Shown here: in pieces, positions 23,289 to 32,220 of the stretch
Numbering within the stretch: position 1 is the first letter of the stretch
Layout of the letters: every line of letters begins with the position of its first letter
Assembly: GCA_020639115.1 (NCBI GenBank)
Contig: JACKHG010000011.1
Span: forward strand, 62,001-126,000
DNA length: 64,000 nucleotides
Source: Phycisphaerales bacterium
Lineage (GTDB): Bacteria; Planctomycetota; Phycisphaerae; UBA1845
Direction: 5' to 3'
Notes under the pieces: model-generated
Databases searched by the model: none
Seen by the model: only the letters and a program-made list of their open reading frames with translations
What the model was told of the DNA's origin: nothing
Translations under genes and position numbers: made by a program

Positions 23289-25433
23289 CTATATCTTTTT
23301 GGGCTTCATATCGAGCGTCTTGACGAGGAAGGCCCACTGGTCGGCCTGCTCCTCGATCCGCATCCAGGTCGGCTTGCCCGCGCCGTGCCCGGCACGCGTC
23401 TCGATGCGGATGAGCGTCGGGGCGCTGCCGGCCTGATCGGCCTGCAGCGTGGCTGCAAACTTGAAGCTGTGAGCCGGCACGACGCGGTCGTCGTGGTCAC
23501 CGGTGGTGATGAGGACCGCGGGGTAGTGCGTTCCCGGCTTCAGGTTGTGCAGCGGCGAGTAGCTGTAGAGGACCTTGAACTCGTCGGGATTCTGCGGCGA
23601 GCCGTAGTCCGACTCCCAGGCCCACCCGATCGTGAACTTGTTGAAGCGGAGCATGTCGAGCACGCCGACCGCGGGCAGCACCGCGCCGTAGAGGTCGGGC
23701 CGCTGCACCATGCACGCCGCCACGAGCAGGCCGCCGTTGCTGCCGCCGGAGATCGCGAGCTTGCTGGAGTTGGTGTAGTTGTTGTCGATCAGCCACTCCG
23801 CGGCTGCTATGAAGTCGTCGAAGACGTTCTGCCGGTTCTTGCGCATGCCCGCCTCGTGCCAGGCCCGGCCGTACTCGCCGCCGCCGCGGATGTTCGCGAC
23901 CGCGTAGACGCCGCCCATTTCCATCCAGACCAGGTTGGACGGCGAGAAGTACGGGGTGAGCGGGATGTTGAAGCCGCCGTAGCCGTAGAGGAGCGTCGGG
24001 TTCTTGCCGTTGAGTTCCATTCCCCGGCGATGGGTGATGAACATGGGCACCCGCGTGCCGTCCTTGCTGGTGTAGAAGATCTGCTTCGTGACGTAATCGT
24101 CCGGATTGACGTCCACATCGGGCTTGCGGAACACCGTGCTCTGGCCGGACGTGCAGTCGTAGCGGTACACGGTCGAGGGCGTGCTGAAGCTGGTGTAGGA
24201 GTAGAACGTCTCGGTATCGCCGCGTTTTCCGCTGAAGCCGCCGGCGCTGCCGATGCCGGGCAGGTCCAGCTCGCGGGCGAAGCTGCCGTCGAGATCGAAG
24301 AACTTCACGATGTCGTGCGCGTCGCGCATGTAGCCGAGGATGAACTGGTTGTTGATCGTCCCGGCGCTGGTCAGCGTATCCTCCGTCTCCGGCACGAGTT
24401 CCTTCCAGTTGCTGCGATCGGGATGACCGGTGTCGATCGCGACGACGCGGCCGCGCGGCGCGTCGAAATCGGTGTTGAACCAGAAGGTCGGGCCGTCGTT
24501 GTCGATGAAGCTGTACTGCGCGTCGAAGTTGTCGATCAGCTTGACCACCGGGGCGCCCTCCTGCCGGAGGTCCTGGTAGTAGAGCAGGTTCATCCGCTCG
24601 GTGCCCTTGTTGACGACGATGATCAGGTAGTTGCCGTCGTCGGTGACGTAGCCGCCGAAGCCGTAATCGGGATTGTCGCGATCCTCGTAGACGAGCTGGT
24701 CTTCGGCCTGGGGCGTTCCCAGCCGGTGGAAGTAGAGCTTCTGGAACTCGTTCTTGCTCTGCAGCTTCTCGCCCTCAGCCGGAGCGTCGTAGCGGCTGTA
24801 GTAGAAGCCGGAGTTGTCCTTCCTCCACGATGCCCCCGAGAACTTGGCCCATTCGATGGTGTCGGGCAGGTCCTCGCCGGTCTCGACGTTGCGCACGTAC
24901 CAGGTGTTCCAGTCGCTGCCGCCGTCGGCCTTGGCGTAGGCGACGAGGCTGCCGTCGTCGGTGAAGCCCATGCCGGCGAGGGCCACGGTGCCATCCGCGG
25001 AGAACGTGTTGGGATCGATGAGGACGCGTGGTTCGTCGTCGAGCCCCTTGACCGTGTAGAGCACGCTCTGGTTCTGCAGGCCGTCGTTCTTCATGTAGAA
25101 GTAGTGGTCGCCGCGTTTGAAAGGCACGCCGTACTTCTCGTAGTTCCAGACCTCGGTGAGGCGGTCCTGGATGGCCTTGCGCTGCCGCACCGACTTGAGA
25201 TAATCCTGCGTCAGCTCGTTTTCCGCCTCGATCCACGCGCGGGTCTCCGGCGAATCCGGATCCTCGAGCCAGCGGTAGGGGTCCGCCACCTTGACGCCGT
25301 TGTAGTCGTCGACGACGTCGCCCTGGCGGGCCTCAGGGTACTGCAATGGCCCGGACTGACGGCGCTGGTGTGAACATCCGGTGGCCAGCAGGAGCGCCGC
25401 GGCGAGGGCGGCACAGAGACGTACACTGCGCAT
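23289..25433 (-). CDS. Prolyl oligopeptidase (S9A) lipoprotein
   Basis: 714 residues from ATG 25433, which has AAGGAG seven bases upstream. The signal peptide ends ALLLATGC, so the enzyme is lipid-anchored and exported, unlike the cytosolic animal form. A propeller domain (about 75-440) follows the DPYRWLEDPDS N-terminus. The alpha/beta hydrolase domain carries the nucleophile in SGGSNGGLL, the Asp in TGDHDDRVVPAHS and His683 in RAGHGAGKPT. Cleaves short peptides after proline; likely a nutrient or peptide-turnover role in the periplasm. Confidence 0.94.
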   Translation of the reverse strand: MRSVRLCAALAAALLLATGCSHQRRQSGPLQYPEARQGDVVDDYNGVKVADPYRWLEDPDSPETRAWIEAENELTQDYLKSVRQRKAIQDRLTEVWNYEKYGVPFKRGDHYFYMKNDGLQNQSVLYTVKGLDDEPRVLIDPNTFSADGTVALAGMGFTDDGSLVAYAKADGGSDWNTWYVRNVETGEDLPDTIEWAKFSGASWRKDNSGFYYSRYDAPAEGEKLQSKNEFQKLYFHRLGTPQAEDQLVYEDRDNPDYGFGGYVTDDGNYLIIVVNKGTERMNLLYYQDLRQEGAPVVKLIDNFDAQYSFIDNDGPTFWFNTDFDAPRGRVVAIDTGHPDRSNWKELVPETEDTLTSAGTINNQFILGYMRDAHDIVKFFDLDGSFARELDLPGIGSAGGFSGKRGDTETFYSYTSFSTPSTVYRYDCTSGQSTVFRKPDVDVNPDDYVTKQIFYTSKDGTRVPMFITHRRGMELNGKNPTLLYGYGGFNIPLTPYFSPSNLVWMEMGGVYAVANIRGGGEYGRAWHEAGMRKNRQNVFDDFIAAAEWLIDNNYTNSSKLAISGGSNGGLLVAACMVQRPDLYGAVLPAVGVLDMLRFNKFTIGWAWESDYGSPQNPDEFKVLYSYSPLHNLKPGTHYPAVLITTGDHDDRVVPAHSFKFAATLQADQAGSAPTLIRIETRAGHGAGKPTWMRIEEQADQWAFLVKTLDMKPKKI

Positions 25434-25604
25434 GGGGTTCTCCTTACGTGAGTGCAATAGCGGGCTGGGGACCGCGCGGTGTCCGCGTCACGCGCGCCAG
25501 TCGGGCCATTGTGGGAGCGACCCGCGCCCGTTGCAAGCAGCCGCCGGCTTCACGACAGGTTCTGACAGGCGCGGCGGCGTCTCTGTCCAGTCGGTCGGTT
25601 GCTA

Positions 25605-25635
25605 CCGGCCCCGGCATGGCTGCCGGGGTTCTGAT
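25605..25635 (+). repeat. REP-like repeat, copy 1
   Basis: 31-bp unit whose core folds as CCCCGGCA-TGGC-TGCCGGGG, a perfect 8-bp stem, followed by TTCTGAT. An identical 31-bp copy lies at 25814. The tail GGGGTTCTGAT reappears in reverse complement at 25649 at the start of the next hairpin. Confidence 0.85.
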
Positions 25636-25655
25636 TGGTGGCGTGCTGATCAGAA

Positions 25656-25675
25656 CCCCCCACGCGAGTGGGGGG
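25656..25675. repeat. Strong GNRA-type hairpin in the REP-like cluster
   Basis: CCCCCCAC-GCGA-GTGGGGGG: an 8-bp perfect stem with a GCGA (GNRA-class) tetraloop. The preceding bases ATCAGAACCCC are the reverse complement of the tail of repeat copy 1, giving a head-to-head arrangement like a BIME. There is no T-tract, so it is not a typical terminator. Confidence 0.8.
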
Positions 25676-25813
25676 CCAGGATGCACGGGCCGCAAAACAT
25701 CTTCAGCCCGTCGAAACCACAAACGCCCGAGCGACGCTTGTCGCGCAGTAGCGTGACCTGCGGCGTTTGAGCGCGACTCTGTCGGCGCAGCGTGGCAGCA
25801 TGGGCGACTGCTG

Positions 25814-25844
25814 CCGGCCCCGGCATGGCTGCCGGGGTTCTGAT
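25814..25844 (+). repeat. REP-like repeat, copy 2
   Basis: Identical over 31 bp to 25605-25635, including the 8-bp stem and the TTCTGAT tail, in the same orientation and 209 bp away. Confidence 0.85.
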
Positions 25845-25968
25845 GCGCGCAGCGTCGATGGGGACGGTGGCTTCACTACGGATTGGTGAACTCGGCGGTA
25901 GAATACACGCCCGCGGTGATGCTGGAGGTTGCCGCGTTCGCCGGAAACGCCCTGGAGGGAATCGCCCT

Positions 25969-27045
25969 ATGTGCCTGCTTTTCTCACCGCTGCGACTGCG
26001 GGAACTGACCATCCGGAACCGCGTGTTCGTCTCGCCGATGTGCCAGTACTCCAGCCGCGAGGGCATGCCCACGGACTGGCACCTCGTGCACCTCGGCAGC
26101 CGCGCCGTCGGCGGCGCCGGGCTGGTCATGGTCGAGGCGACGGCAGTCTCACCCGACGGACGCATCTCGCCCGACGACAGCGGCATCTGGTCGGATGCGC
26201 ACGCCGAGGCCTTCCGCCCCATTGCGGCATTCATCCGCGCGGCTGGCGCGGTGCCGGCGATCCAGATTGCCCACGCGGGACGCAAGGCCTCCACCGGCGC
26301 TCCGTGGAGGGGCGGCAAGCCGCTCGACGTCGCACATCGCGGCTGGGAACCGGTTGCACCCAGTGCGCTTGCGTTCGATGAAGGGCATCCTGTCCCGCAC
26401 GCGTTGAGCGTTGCCGAGATCGACGGCGTCGTCGAGGACTTTGCGGCGGCTGCCCGGCGTGCGGACGCGGCGGGCTTCGAGGTGGTGGAGATTCACGCCG
26501 CGCACGGCTACCTGCTGCACGAATTCCTCTCGCCGCTCGCGAACCAGCGCACCGACGACTACGGCGGTGCGCTGGCGAACCGGATGCGCATCGTGCTGCG
26601 CGTCGCGGAGGCTGTGCGGGCGGTGTGGCCGCAGCGTCTCCCGCTGTTGCTGCGGATCTCCGCGACGGACTGGGCGGAGGGCGGTTGGGATTTAAACCAA
26701 TCGATCGAACTGGCCCGGGCGGTCCAGCCACTCGGCGTGGACCTGATCGACTGCTCCAGCGGGGGGCTCGTGCCCCACGTGAAGATTCCGCTGGGGCCTG
26801 GGTACCAGGTGCCGTTCGCCAACGCGATCCGCCGCGAGGCCGGCATCGCGACGGGCGCGGTGGGCATGATCACCGACGCCCACCAGGCGGAGCAGATTCT
26901 CACCGAGGGCAAAGCGGACGCCGTGCTGCTGGCCCGCGCCATGCTGCTCGACCCGTACTGGCCGCTGCACGCGGCTGAGGCGCTGGGCGCGGACGTCGCC
27001 TGGCCCGATCAGTACGCCCGCGCCCACACGGTCTTCGCGAAGTGA
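25969..27045 (+). CDS. Old-yellow-enzyme family NADH:flavin oxidoreductase (YqjM-like)
   Basis: 358 residues from ATG 25969 with GGAGGG upstream. FMN-binding barrel: VSPMCQYSS has the redox-tuning Cys of the YqjM class, IQIAHAGRK gives the His of the active site, and FEVVEIHAAHGYLLHEFLSP with NQRTDDYGG is the OYE signature. The C-terminal TGAVGMITDAHQAEQIL and ADAVLLARAMLLDPYWP bind phosphate and close the dimer. Reduces activated C=C bonds using NAD(P)H; the physiological substrate is unknown, commonly an oxidative-stress or detoxification role. Confidence 0.93.
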   Translation: MCLLFSPLRLRELTIRNRVFVSPMCQYSSREGMPTDWHLVHLGSRAVGGAGLVMVEATAVSPDGRISPDDSGIWSDAHAEAFRPIAAFIRAAGAVPAIQIAHAGRKASTGAPWRGGKPLDVAHRGWEPVAPSALAFDEGHPVPHALSVAEIDGVVEDFAAAARRADAAGFEVVEIHAAHGYLLHEFLSPLANQRTDDYGGALANRMRIVLRVAEAVRAVWPQRLPLLLRISATDWAEGGWDLNQSIELARAVQPLGVDLIDCSSGGLVPHVKIPLGPGYQVPFANAIRREAGIATGAVGMITDAHQAEQILTEGKADAVLLARAMLLDPYWPLHAAEALGADVAWPDQYARAHTVFAK

Positions 27046-27133
27046 TGCGCCATGCCGGCTGATCGCAGCCAGAGTGCGCGGCACGGCGCACCGCTTGTCG
27101 CCCTCCTGCCCGGCGATTAACGTACGGAGCATC

Positions 27134-27931
27134 ATGCAAGCGTACCTCGATCTTGTCCGCCGCGTCCTGCACGAGGGCGAGCGGCGCAGCGACCGCACCG
27201 GCGTCGGCACGCGCAGCCTGTTCGGCCACCAGATGCGTTTCGACCTGGCGGACGGGTTCCCGCTGCTCACCAGCCGCAAGATTCACACGCGTTCGATCAT
27301 CCACGAGTTGCTCTGGTTCATTCGGGGCGAGACGAACGTGCGCTACCTGCACGAGCACGGGGTGAGCATCTGGGACGAGTGGGCGGATGCCGCGGGCGAC
27401 CTGGGGCCGGTGTACGGCCGGCAGTGGCGGGCCTGGACGGGAGCGGACGGCGCGCCGATCGACCAGTTGCGCGCGGTGATCGAGCAGATTCGGAGCAATC
27501 CGCATTCGCGCCGGCTGGTGGTGAGCGCGTGGAACGTGGCGGACCTGCCGCGGATGGCGCTGGCGCCGTGCCACGTGATGTTCCAGTTCTACGTGTCGAC
27601 GTCGGGCCGGCTGTCGTGCCAGCTCTACCAGCGCTCGGCGGACCTGTTCCTCGGCGTACCGTTCAACATCGCCAGCTACGCCCTGCTGACGCACATGGTG
27701 GCGCAAGTGACGGATCTCGAACCTGGCGACTTCATCCACACGTTCGGCGACGCCCACCTGTACGAGAACCACCTGGAGCAGACCGCCCTCCTGCTCGAGC
27801 GCGAACCGCGGCCGCTGCCGACGCTGGCGCTCAACCCCGCGGTGCGCTCCATCGACGACTTCACCTTCGAGGATATAGAAATTCGCAACTACGATCCGCA
27901 TCCGGCAATCAAGGCCCCGGTGGCGGTATGA
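27134..27931 (+). CDS. thyA: Thymidylate synthase
   Basis: 265 residues, the E. coli length. Makes dTMP from dUMP with methylene-tetrahydrofolate. The nucleophile is Cys146 in LAPCHVMFQFYV, exactly the E. coli position. CQLYQRSADLFLGVPFNIASYALL and YENHLEQ are further invariant blocks. ATG 27134 follows GGAG closely. The stop overlaps the folA start (ATGA, 27928-27931), the classic thyA-folA pair in which DHFR regenerates the folate oxidised by ThyA. Confidence 0.97.
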   Translation: MQAYLDLVRRVLHEGERRSDRTGVGTRSLFGHQMRFDLADGFPLLTSRKIHTRSIIHELLWFIRGETNVRYLHEHGVSIWDEWADAAGDLGPVYGRQWRAWTGADGAPIDQLRAVIEQIRSNPHSRRLVVSAWNVADLPRMALAPCHVMFQFYVSTSGRLSCQLYQRSADLFLGVPFNIASYALLTHMVAQVTDLEPGDFIHTFGDAHLYENHLEQTALLLEREPRPLPTLALNPAVRSIDDFTFEDIEIRNYDPHPAIKAPVAV

Positions 27932-28440
27932 GGCCCAGCCTGGAACTGGCGGCGGCGGTCGCGGCCAACGGCGTCATCGGTCGCGACGGCCAGCTTCCCT
28001 GGCATCTGCCCGATGATCTGCGGCACTTCAAAGCGCTGACGCTCGACCACGCGGTGATCATGGGCCGGCGGACGTGGGCCTCGATGGGCACGCCGCTGCC
28101 GCGGCGCCGCAACATCGTGGTGAGCCGGCAGTACGCGCAAGCGCCCGACCCGGGCGTCGAACTCGTCCGCAGCCTCGACGAAGCGCTGGCCCTGACTGCG
28201 GACAGCGCGGGCCCCGTCTTCATCGTCGGCGGCGCCGGACTGTACGCGGAGGCGCTTCCGCGGGCCGACGTGCTCCACCTGACCGAAATCGACGCAGCCG
28301 TGGAGGGCGATGTGTATTTTCCCGAACTCGACCGGTCGGCGTGGGTCCTGCAGGAAGCGACTCCGCACGCGTGCGACGCCCGGCACGCGTTCAGCTTCAG
28401 GTTCTGCGTGTACCGGCGCGCCCACCCGCAGAACCGATAG
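27928..28440 (+). CDS. folA: Dihydrofolate reductase
   Basis: 170 residues. LELAAAVAANGVIGRDGQLPWHLPDDLRHFK carries the substrate loop and catalytic Asp; VIMGRRTWASMGTPLPRRRNIVVSR binds NADPH; FIVGGAGLYAEALPRADVLHLTEI is the late signature with the cofactor Gly pair. It starts within the thyA stop (ATGA). It completes the thymidylate cycle with thyA. Confidence 0.96.
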   Translation: MRPSLELAAAVAANGVIGRDGQLPWHLPDDLRHFKALTLDHAVIMGRRTWASMGTPLPRRRNIVVSRQYAQAPDPGVELVRSLDEALALTADSAGPVFIVGGAGLYAEALPRADVLHLTEIDAAVEGDVYFPELDRSAWVLQEATPHACDARHAFSFRFCVYRRAHPQNR

Positions 28441-28460
28441 CGAGCGAACTGCTGCCCGCG

Positions 28461-30008
28461 TCACGGCGCAGCCGTGCCCTCGGCCGCTTCGGAATCGCCG
28501 GCGACACCGTTCGAACCTGCATCCGCCTTCTGTTTGGCCTTGGCCTCAGCCTCACGGATCATCGCCGCACGTTCCTTGGGCGTCATGCGCTCCCATTTCT
28601 GCTTGGCCAGTTGCTGGTTGCGCACCTGCTCGAAGCGTTCGCGGATGCGCTTGACGAACGCGGGGTTGGCGAGCATGTTGCGATCGACCTTGCGCCCCCA
28701 CAGATAGATCGTTGGCGTTGCGTGCACGTCCAGCTTCTTGCCTTCGGCCACGTCCTCGCGGATCCGCTGTTTGACGGCGTCGGAGTGCATGACCTCGACG
28801 AACCGATCGGGATCCAGGCCCAGGCTCTTGGCGAATTCCCGATAGTCGAAATTCGGCAGGCTGGCCTGCTTGGCGAACAGCTCGTCGTGGGCCTTCCAGA
28901 ATGTGTCGTTGCCGCCGAGTTCACGGGCCGCCTCGGCGGCGTACGCGGCCTCGCACGCCTGCGGGTGAATTGTGCGCGCCGCGTTCGAGTTGCAGTCCGT
29001 ATTCAGCGGCAGGTTCTTCCAGTAGATGTGCAGCAGGTTGTCGAAGTCCGGATCGATGTTCCGTTCCAGCTTGTGCGCGAAGTCCTTGCAGGCCGGACAC
29101 TGGAAATCACTGAACACGACCATGGGCAGCAGCATATTGCCGGTACCGCGCGCCGGGTCGTCCGGGCGAATGGCGATGTTCACGGGCGTCTGGCTCTCGT
29201 ACCGGTTCCACAACGTCTCGTCATCCCGATAGAACTCGCCCAGCGTCAGCATGCAGGCGTCGGCCTGCCGCTTCGCATGGGTGGCGCGCATCGACGCCGC
29301 CTCCGACGTGACCATCTTGAACTCGCACCAGACCATCGCGAAGATCGCCACGACCGCGGCAGCCACGAGTCGACCGGCGGGATGGGCCCGCCCCGCCTCG
29401 TCTCCTCGCGGAGCGACCGCCGGCACCGTGCCGTGCGCTTCCTGCAGCTGCGCTGCACCGGGCGCACCGCCTTCTGCCGATGCCGTTGCGACATCGGCAG
29501 CGTGCGTGGCTGCCGACTTCCGCGGTATCAGCAGCAGCGTGCCGATCAGCACCAGAAAGTTGATGCCGTGCGAGATGATGCACCACGGGCACTTCGCCGG
29601 TATCGGCGTGAAGTACAGGATATACAGGTAGAATAACGAGACAGCGCATCCAAACGCGATGAAGAGCAACAGCAGAAAGTGCCAGCCCCGGCGGGTGTAG
29701 TCGCAGCGCCCGACGATGAGGTACCACAGGCCGATCGCGGTGAAATACCACCAACCGACCAACGCCACCGGCAGCCCCTCCTGGCGGTGCGTCACGGGGT
29801 CCGGCTCGCTCGGGGGCAGCACGGACCACTTCGTCTTGACGACAACCTTGCAATCGAAACCGGAATTGCCCTCGGGCGAACACAGGTCCGCAAAGATGCC
29901 CTCCGCCGGCGTTTCATCGATATGCAGCCGCGTCAGCTTCATATCGATCACGCCGGCGGCAAGCGCCAACACGACCATGCATGCCACGACGATGGAGGAA
30001 AATCTCAT
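28461..30008 (-). CDS. VKOR-DsbA-type disulfide-forming fusion protein
   Basis: 515 residues. Residues 1-165 are a VKOR domain with four or five membrane helices, the loop cysteines 43 and 53, and the active pair CPWC (140-143). A linker and another membrane helix (about 214-228) lead to a thioredoxin-fold DsbA-like domain at about 290-455 with CPAC (304-307) and a cis-Pro in HATPTIYLWG. The C-terminal tail is charged and coiled-coil-like. The fusion joins the quinone-linked oxidase and the thiol oxidase for periplasmic disulfide formation. ATG 30008 has GGGAG upstream. It is convergent with thyA-folA. Confidence 0.9.
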   Translation of the reverse strand: MRFSSIVVACMVVLALAAGVIDMKLTRLHIDETPAEGIFADLCSPEGNSGFDCKVVVKTKWSVLPPSEPDPVTHRQEGLPVALVGWWYFTAIGLWYLIVGRCDYTRRGWHFLLLLFIAFGCAVSLFYLYILYFTPIPAKCPWCIISHGINFLVLIGTLLLIPRKSAATHAADVATASAEGGAPGAAQLQEAHGTVPAVAPRGDEAGRAHPAGRLVAAAVVAIFAMVWCEFKMVTSEAASMRATHAKRQADACMLTLGEFYRDDETLWNRYESQTPVNIAIRPDDPARGTGNMLLPMVVFSDFQCPACKDFAHKLERNIDPDFDNLLHIYWKNLPLNTDCNSNAARTIHPQACEAAYAAEAARELGGNDTFWKAHDELFAKQASLPNFDYREFAKSLGLDPDRFVEVMHSDAVKQRIREDVAEGKKLDVHATPTIYLWGRKVDRNMLANPAFVKRIRERFEQVRNQQLAKQKWERMTPKERAAMIREAEAKAKQKADAGSNGVAGDSEAAEGTAAP

Positions 30009-30131
30009 TCTGCCTGCTCCCACCTGCCTCAGAGATTACACACGCCGGCGTCTCGTGCTGCTTCACATCCGCACCGGCGCAAGCCGAATACTATAGCCGA
30101 ATCCGACCGCAGGTGCCGCATCAGCCTGAAA

Positions 30132-31208
30132 TCAAGGGTGATGGTCGTCGGAGGTTTCCGCCGTCTCCGCGTCGGTCGCGTCGGCGACGTGCGCGCTGTG
30201 CTTGAACCAGTTGCGCCGATACCAGTTCAGGTTGCGTACCGTCACGGTAACAGGCGGAGCCAGATAGTGATCCAGGCTGAGCGGTTCACCCTGGATGGCG
30301 ATCTGGCACATGTGCAGAGCCTCCTGCGCGACACGTTCGTATTCGCTGCCCACTAGAGCCGCACAGGTGCCGTCATAGAGCAGCGGCCAGTAGCACGGGT
30401 AAGGATTCGTCGTGACGAGCTGGCAGGTCTTGGGCAGCAAGCGCGGTTCTCCCGGAAATTCCCGCAACGGCCAGTCGTCGAGGGCCACCCACGCGTCCAA
30501 CCGCGGGAAGCGCTCCATGTAGTCCCGGATCATCCGCTCAGCCACGAACGGTTTTCCATCACAGTTCATTTCACGCAGAATATCGACCGCCGGCCACTGC
30601 CGCATGCGCTCGCGAAAACCGATGCCGCGGTCGCGCAACGCCGGCAATTCTTCATCCCCATCCAGGACGGCGATCGTCCCTTTTCCGTCGAGCGTCGTCA
30701 CGACGGCGTCGGCCAGCGCCTGTCCGACCGCCATCTCGTCGAGCCCCGCGAACGGCAGGGGATCCTCGCACTCGATCGGTTTCATCATCGTCACAACGGC
30801 GACGCCCTTCACCTGCAGCTCGCACAGCACATCGCGCATGATCTCCTGATCCGCGGGCTCGATGCACAACCCGCGCATCTGCGGCGAGTGCAGCGCCCGG
30901 ATCAGGTCAGCCTGCGCGTTGGCGGAACGGATTTTCGGGGCCCGGATCTCCAGCCCCATGTGGCCAAGTCCCTCCCGATAGCGGTCGGCTGTTGCACTCA
31001 ACGTGGGCCAGAGCGGGTCGTCCTGGCTCGCCCCGATGAACGCCACGAACCCCTGCCGCGACTGGGGCGCCCGGGCCGGCTCGCCCCGTTCGCACGCGGG
31101 CAGGAGACCCAGCGCCAGCCCCCACAGCGCGGTCGAGACCACGCGCCGGCATGCCCGCAACGAAGTCCGGCTGGCTGCTCCCGCACGGACACCTGTAGCC
31201 ACGTTCAT
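30132..31208 (-). CDS. Periplasmic-binding-protein-like lipoprotein (sugar-binding type)
   Basis: 358 residues from ATG 31208 with GGGAG upstream. The signal peptide ends LALGLLPAC, with lipid Cys39. The mature part resembles the LacI/ribose-binding fold (Peripla_BP_4): GFVAFIGASQDDPLWPTLS at the start, LCIEPADQEIMRD, VAVVTMMKPIECEDPLPFAGLDEMAVGQALAD, and GTIAVLDGDEE. No permease or ATPase is adjacent, so it may be a sensor or an orphan binding component. A perfect palindrome sits just upstream of its ribosome site. Confidence 0.8.
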   Translation of the reverse strand: MNVATGVRAGAASRTSLRACRRVVSTALWGLALGLLPACERGEPARAPQSRQGFVAFIGASQDDPLWPTLSATADRYREGLGHMGLEIRAPKIRSANAQADLIRALHSPQMRGLCIEPADQEIMRDVLCELQVKGVAVVTMMKPIECEDPLPFAGLDEMAVGQALADAVVTTLDGKGTIAVLDGDEELPALRDRGIGFRERMRQWPAVDILREMNCDGKPFVAERMIRDYMERFPRLDAWVALDDWPLREFPGEPRLLPKTCQLVTTNPYPCYWPLLYDGTCAALVGSEYERVAQEALHMCQIAIQGEPLSLDHYLAPPVTVTVRNLNWYRRNWFKHSAHVADATDAETAETSDDHHP

Positions 31209-31222
31209 GATCGCTCCCTCGT

Positions 31223-31239
31223 GTAAACGCACCGTTTAC
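31223..31239. promoter_or_regulatory. Perfect palindromic operator ahead of the binding lipoprotein gene
   Basis: GTAAACG-CAC-CGTTTAC, 7-bp perfect arms, ending 15 bp before the ATG at 31208 (minus strand). The half-site TGTAAACG is typical of LacI/GalR-family operators. Its position next to the ribosome-binding site would allow repression of the sugar-binding-type lipoprotein. Confidence 0.6.
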
Positions 31240-31318
31240 CCGCCGTCGGTGCGACTGGCAAGCGTAGCTGAGGCCTTGGCTGCCCAGTGGCCGCGGAATG
31301 CCGGAGAAGGCGGCCAGC

Positions 31319-31347
31319 TTGCAAACTTTCGCCCTGCGATAGATAAT
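31319..31347 (+). promoter_or_regulatory. Promoter for the coiled-coil zinc-ribbon protein
   Basis: TTGCAA at 31319-31324, 17-bp spacer, GATAAT at 31342-31347. Predicted start near 31354, leader about 72 bases to ATG 31427. Confidence 0.6.
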
Positions 31348-31426
31348 GTTCGGACTGGTGATCATGATGCAGCGCGGACGCGGGCCCAGCCGCACCGGGA
31401 TAGTCTGACAGTTTGGCAGGTGTTCG

Positions 31427-32170
31427 ATGGGAGCGATTCTCGACGCCCTTCACCGTTTACAACAGGTCGAAAACGAGCTCAACACCTACCGCGTGAAGGA
31501 AGAAGCGCTCCGCCGCAAGGCCCGCCAGGTCGAACGACAAATCAGCAAGGCCGAAGCCGAATTCCAGACCCAACGCGAAGCCGTCACCCGCTGCCAGATG
31601 GAGATCGACCAGGCGGAACTCGACATCAAGGCGCGCGAGGAGTCGATGAACCGGCACCGCCAGGCGCTCAATACCGCCAAGTCCAACAAGGAATACGCCG
31701 CGGTCCTCACGGCGCTCAACACCGAAAAAGCCGACGCCTCCAAGTGTGAAAGCCGCGTTCTCGAACTGATGACCCGCAAGGACCAGCTCCTCGGCGAGTC
31801 GAAATCGTTCGAGCAGGAGCGGGGCCGCCTCGACGAGCGACTGAAAAAGTACCAGCAGGACCTCGAGCGCTACCTGGAGGAAACCCGCAGCACGTACCAG
31901 CGGCTCGAGAAGGAACGCGAGGCGGCGGCGGCAGGGCTGCCGGCCTCTGCGCTGGCGACCTTCGAACGCGTCGCCGCGCACCTCGAAGGCGACGCGATGG
32001 CGGAGGCCAAGCGGGTCAGCGCCCGCGGCGAGGACCACATCTGCGGCGGATGCAACATGTCCATCCCGCTCGAGCACATCAACCGCCTCAAGAGCCGGGA
32101 TGAAATCCTGGTGTGCAGCAGTTGCGGCCGGATTCTCTACACCGATCCGGTCGGTGCCCGCCACGCCTGA
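31427..32170 (+). CDS. Coiled-coil C4 zinc-ribbon protein (CT398/CdsZ-like)
   Basis: 247 residues. A long helical hairpin of coiled coil runs from about 10 to 180 (heptad-rich, many Glu/Lys/Gln), with the conserved turn SNKEYAAVLTALNTEK. The C-terminus is a C4 zinc ribbon: CGGC and CSSC, with the intervening NMSIPLEHINRLKSRDEILV. This is the family of Chlamydia CT398 (CdsZ), widespread in bacteria. The molecular role outside Chlamydia secretion is unclear; an interaction or scaffold role is plausible. A good promoter lies upstream. Confidence 0.88.
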   Translation: MGAILDALHRLQQVENELNTYRVKEEALRRKARQVERQISKAEAEFQTQREAVTRCQMEIDQAELDIKAREESMNRHRQALNTAKSNKEYAAVLTALNTEKADASKCESRVLELMTRKDQLLGESKSFEQERGRLDERLKKYQQDLERYLEETRSTYQRLEKEREAAAAGLPASALATFERVAAHLEGDAMAEAKRVSARGEDHICGGCNMSIPLEHINRLKSRDEILVCSSCGRILYTDPVGARHA

Positions 32171-32220
32171 CGTCGGCTGCGCGCAGCGGAGCCGCAATCG
32201 CCGGATTCACCGAACCACGA

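Larger units (their letters stand above)
25434..25968. other. 535-bp divergent intergenic region carrying REP-like hairpins
   Basis: Lies between the start of the prolyl oligopeptidase gene and the start of the OYE-family gene. It holds three strong hairpins, two of them copies of one repeat, between 25605 and 25844 (listed separately). Short open frames here have no homology or ribosome sites. A TAGAAT hexamer near 25902 may be a -10 element for the rightward gene, but no -35 is well placed. Confidence 0.7.

Noticed and set aside
23385..25373. A 662-codon plus-strand frame opposite the prolyl oligopeptidase gene
   Set aside because: Val/Glu/Ala-rich with no family signature; a shadow frame.
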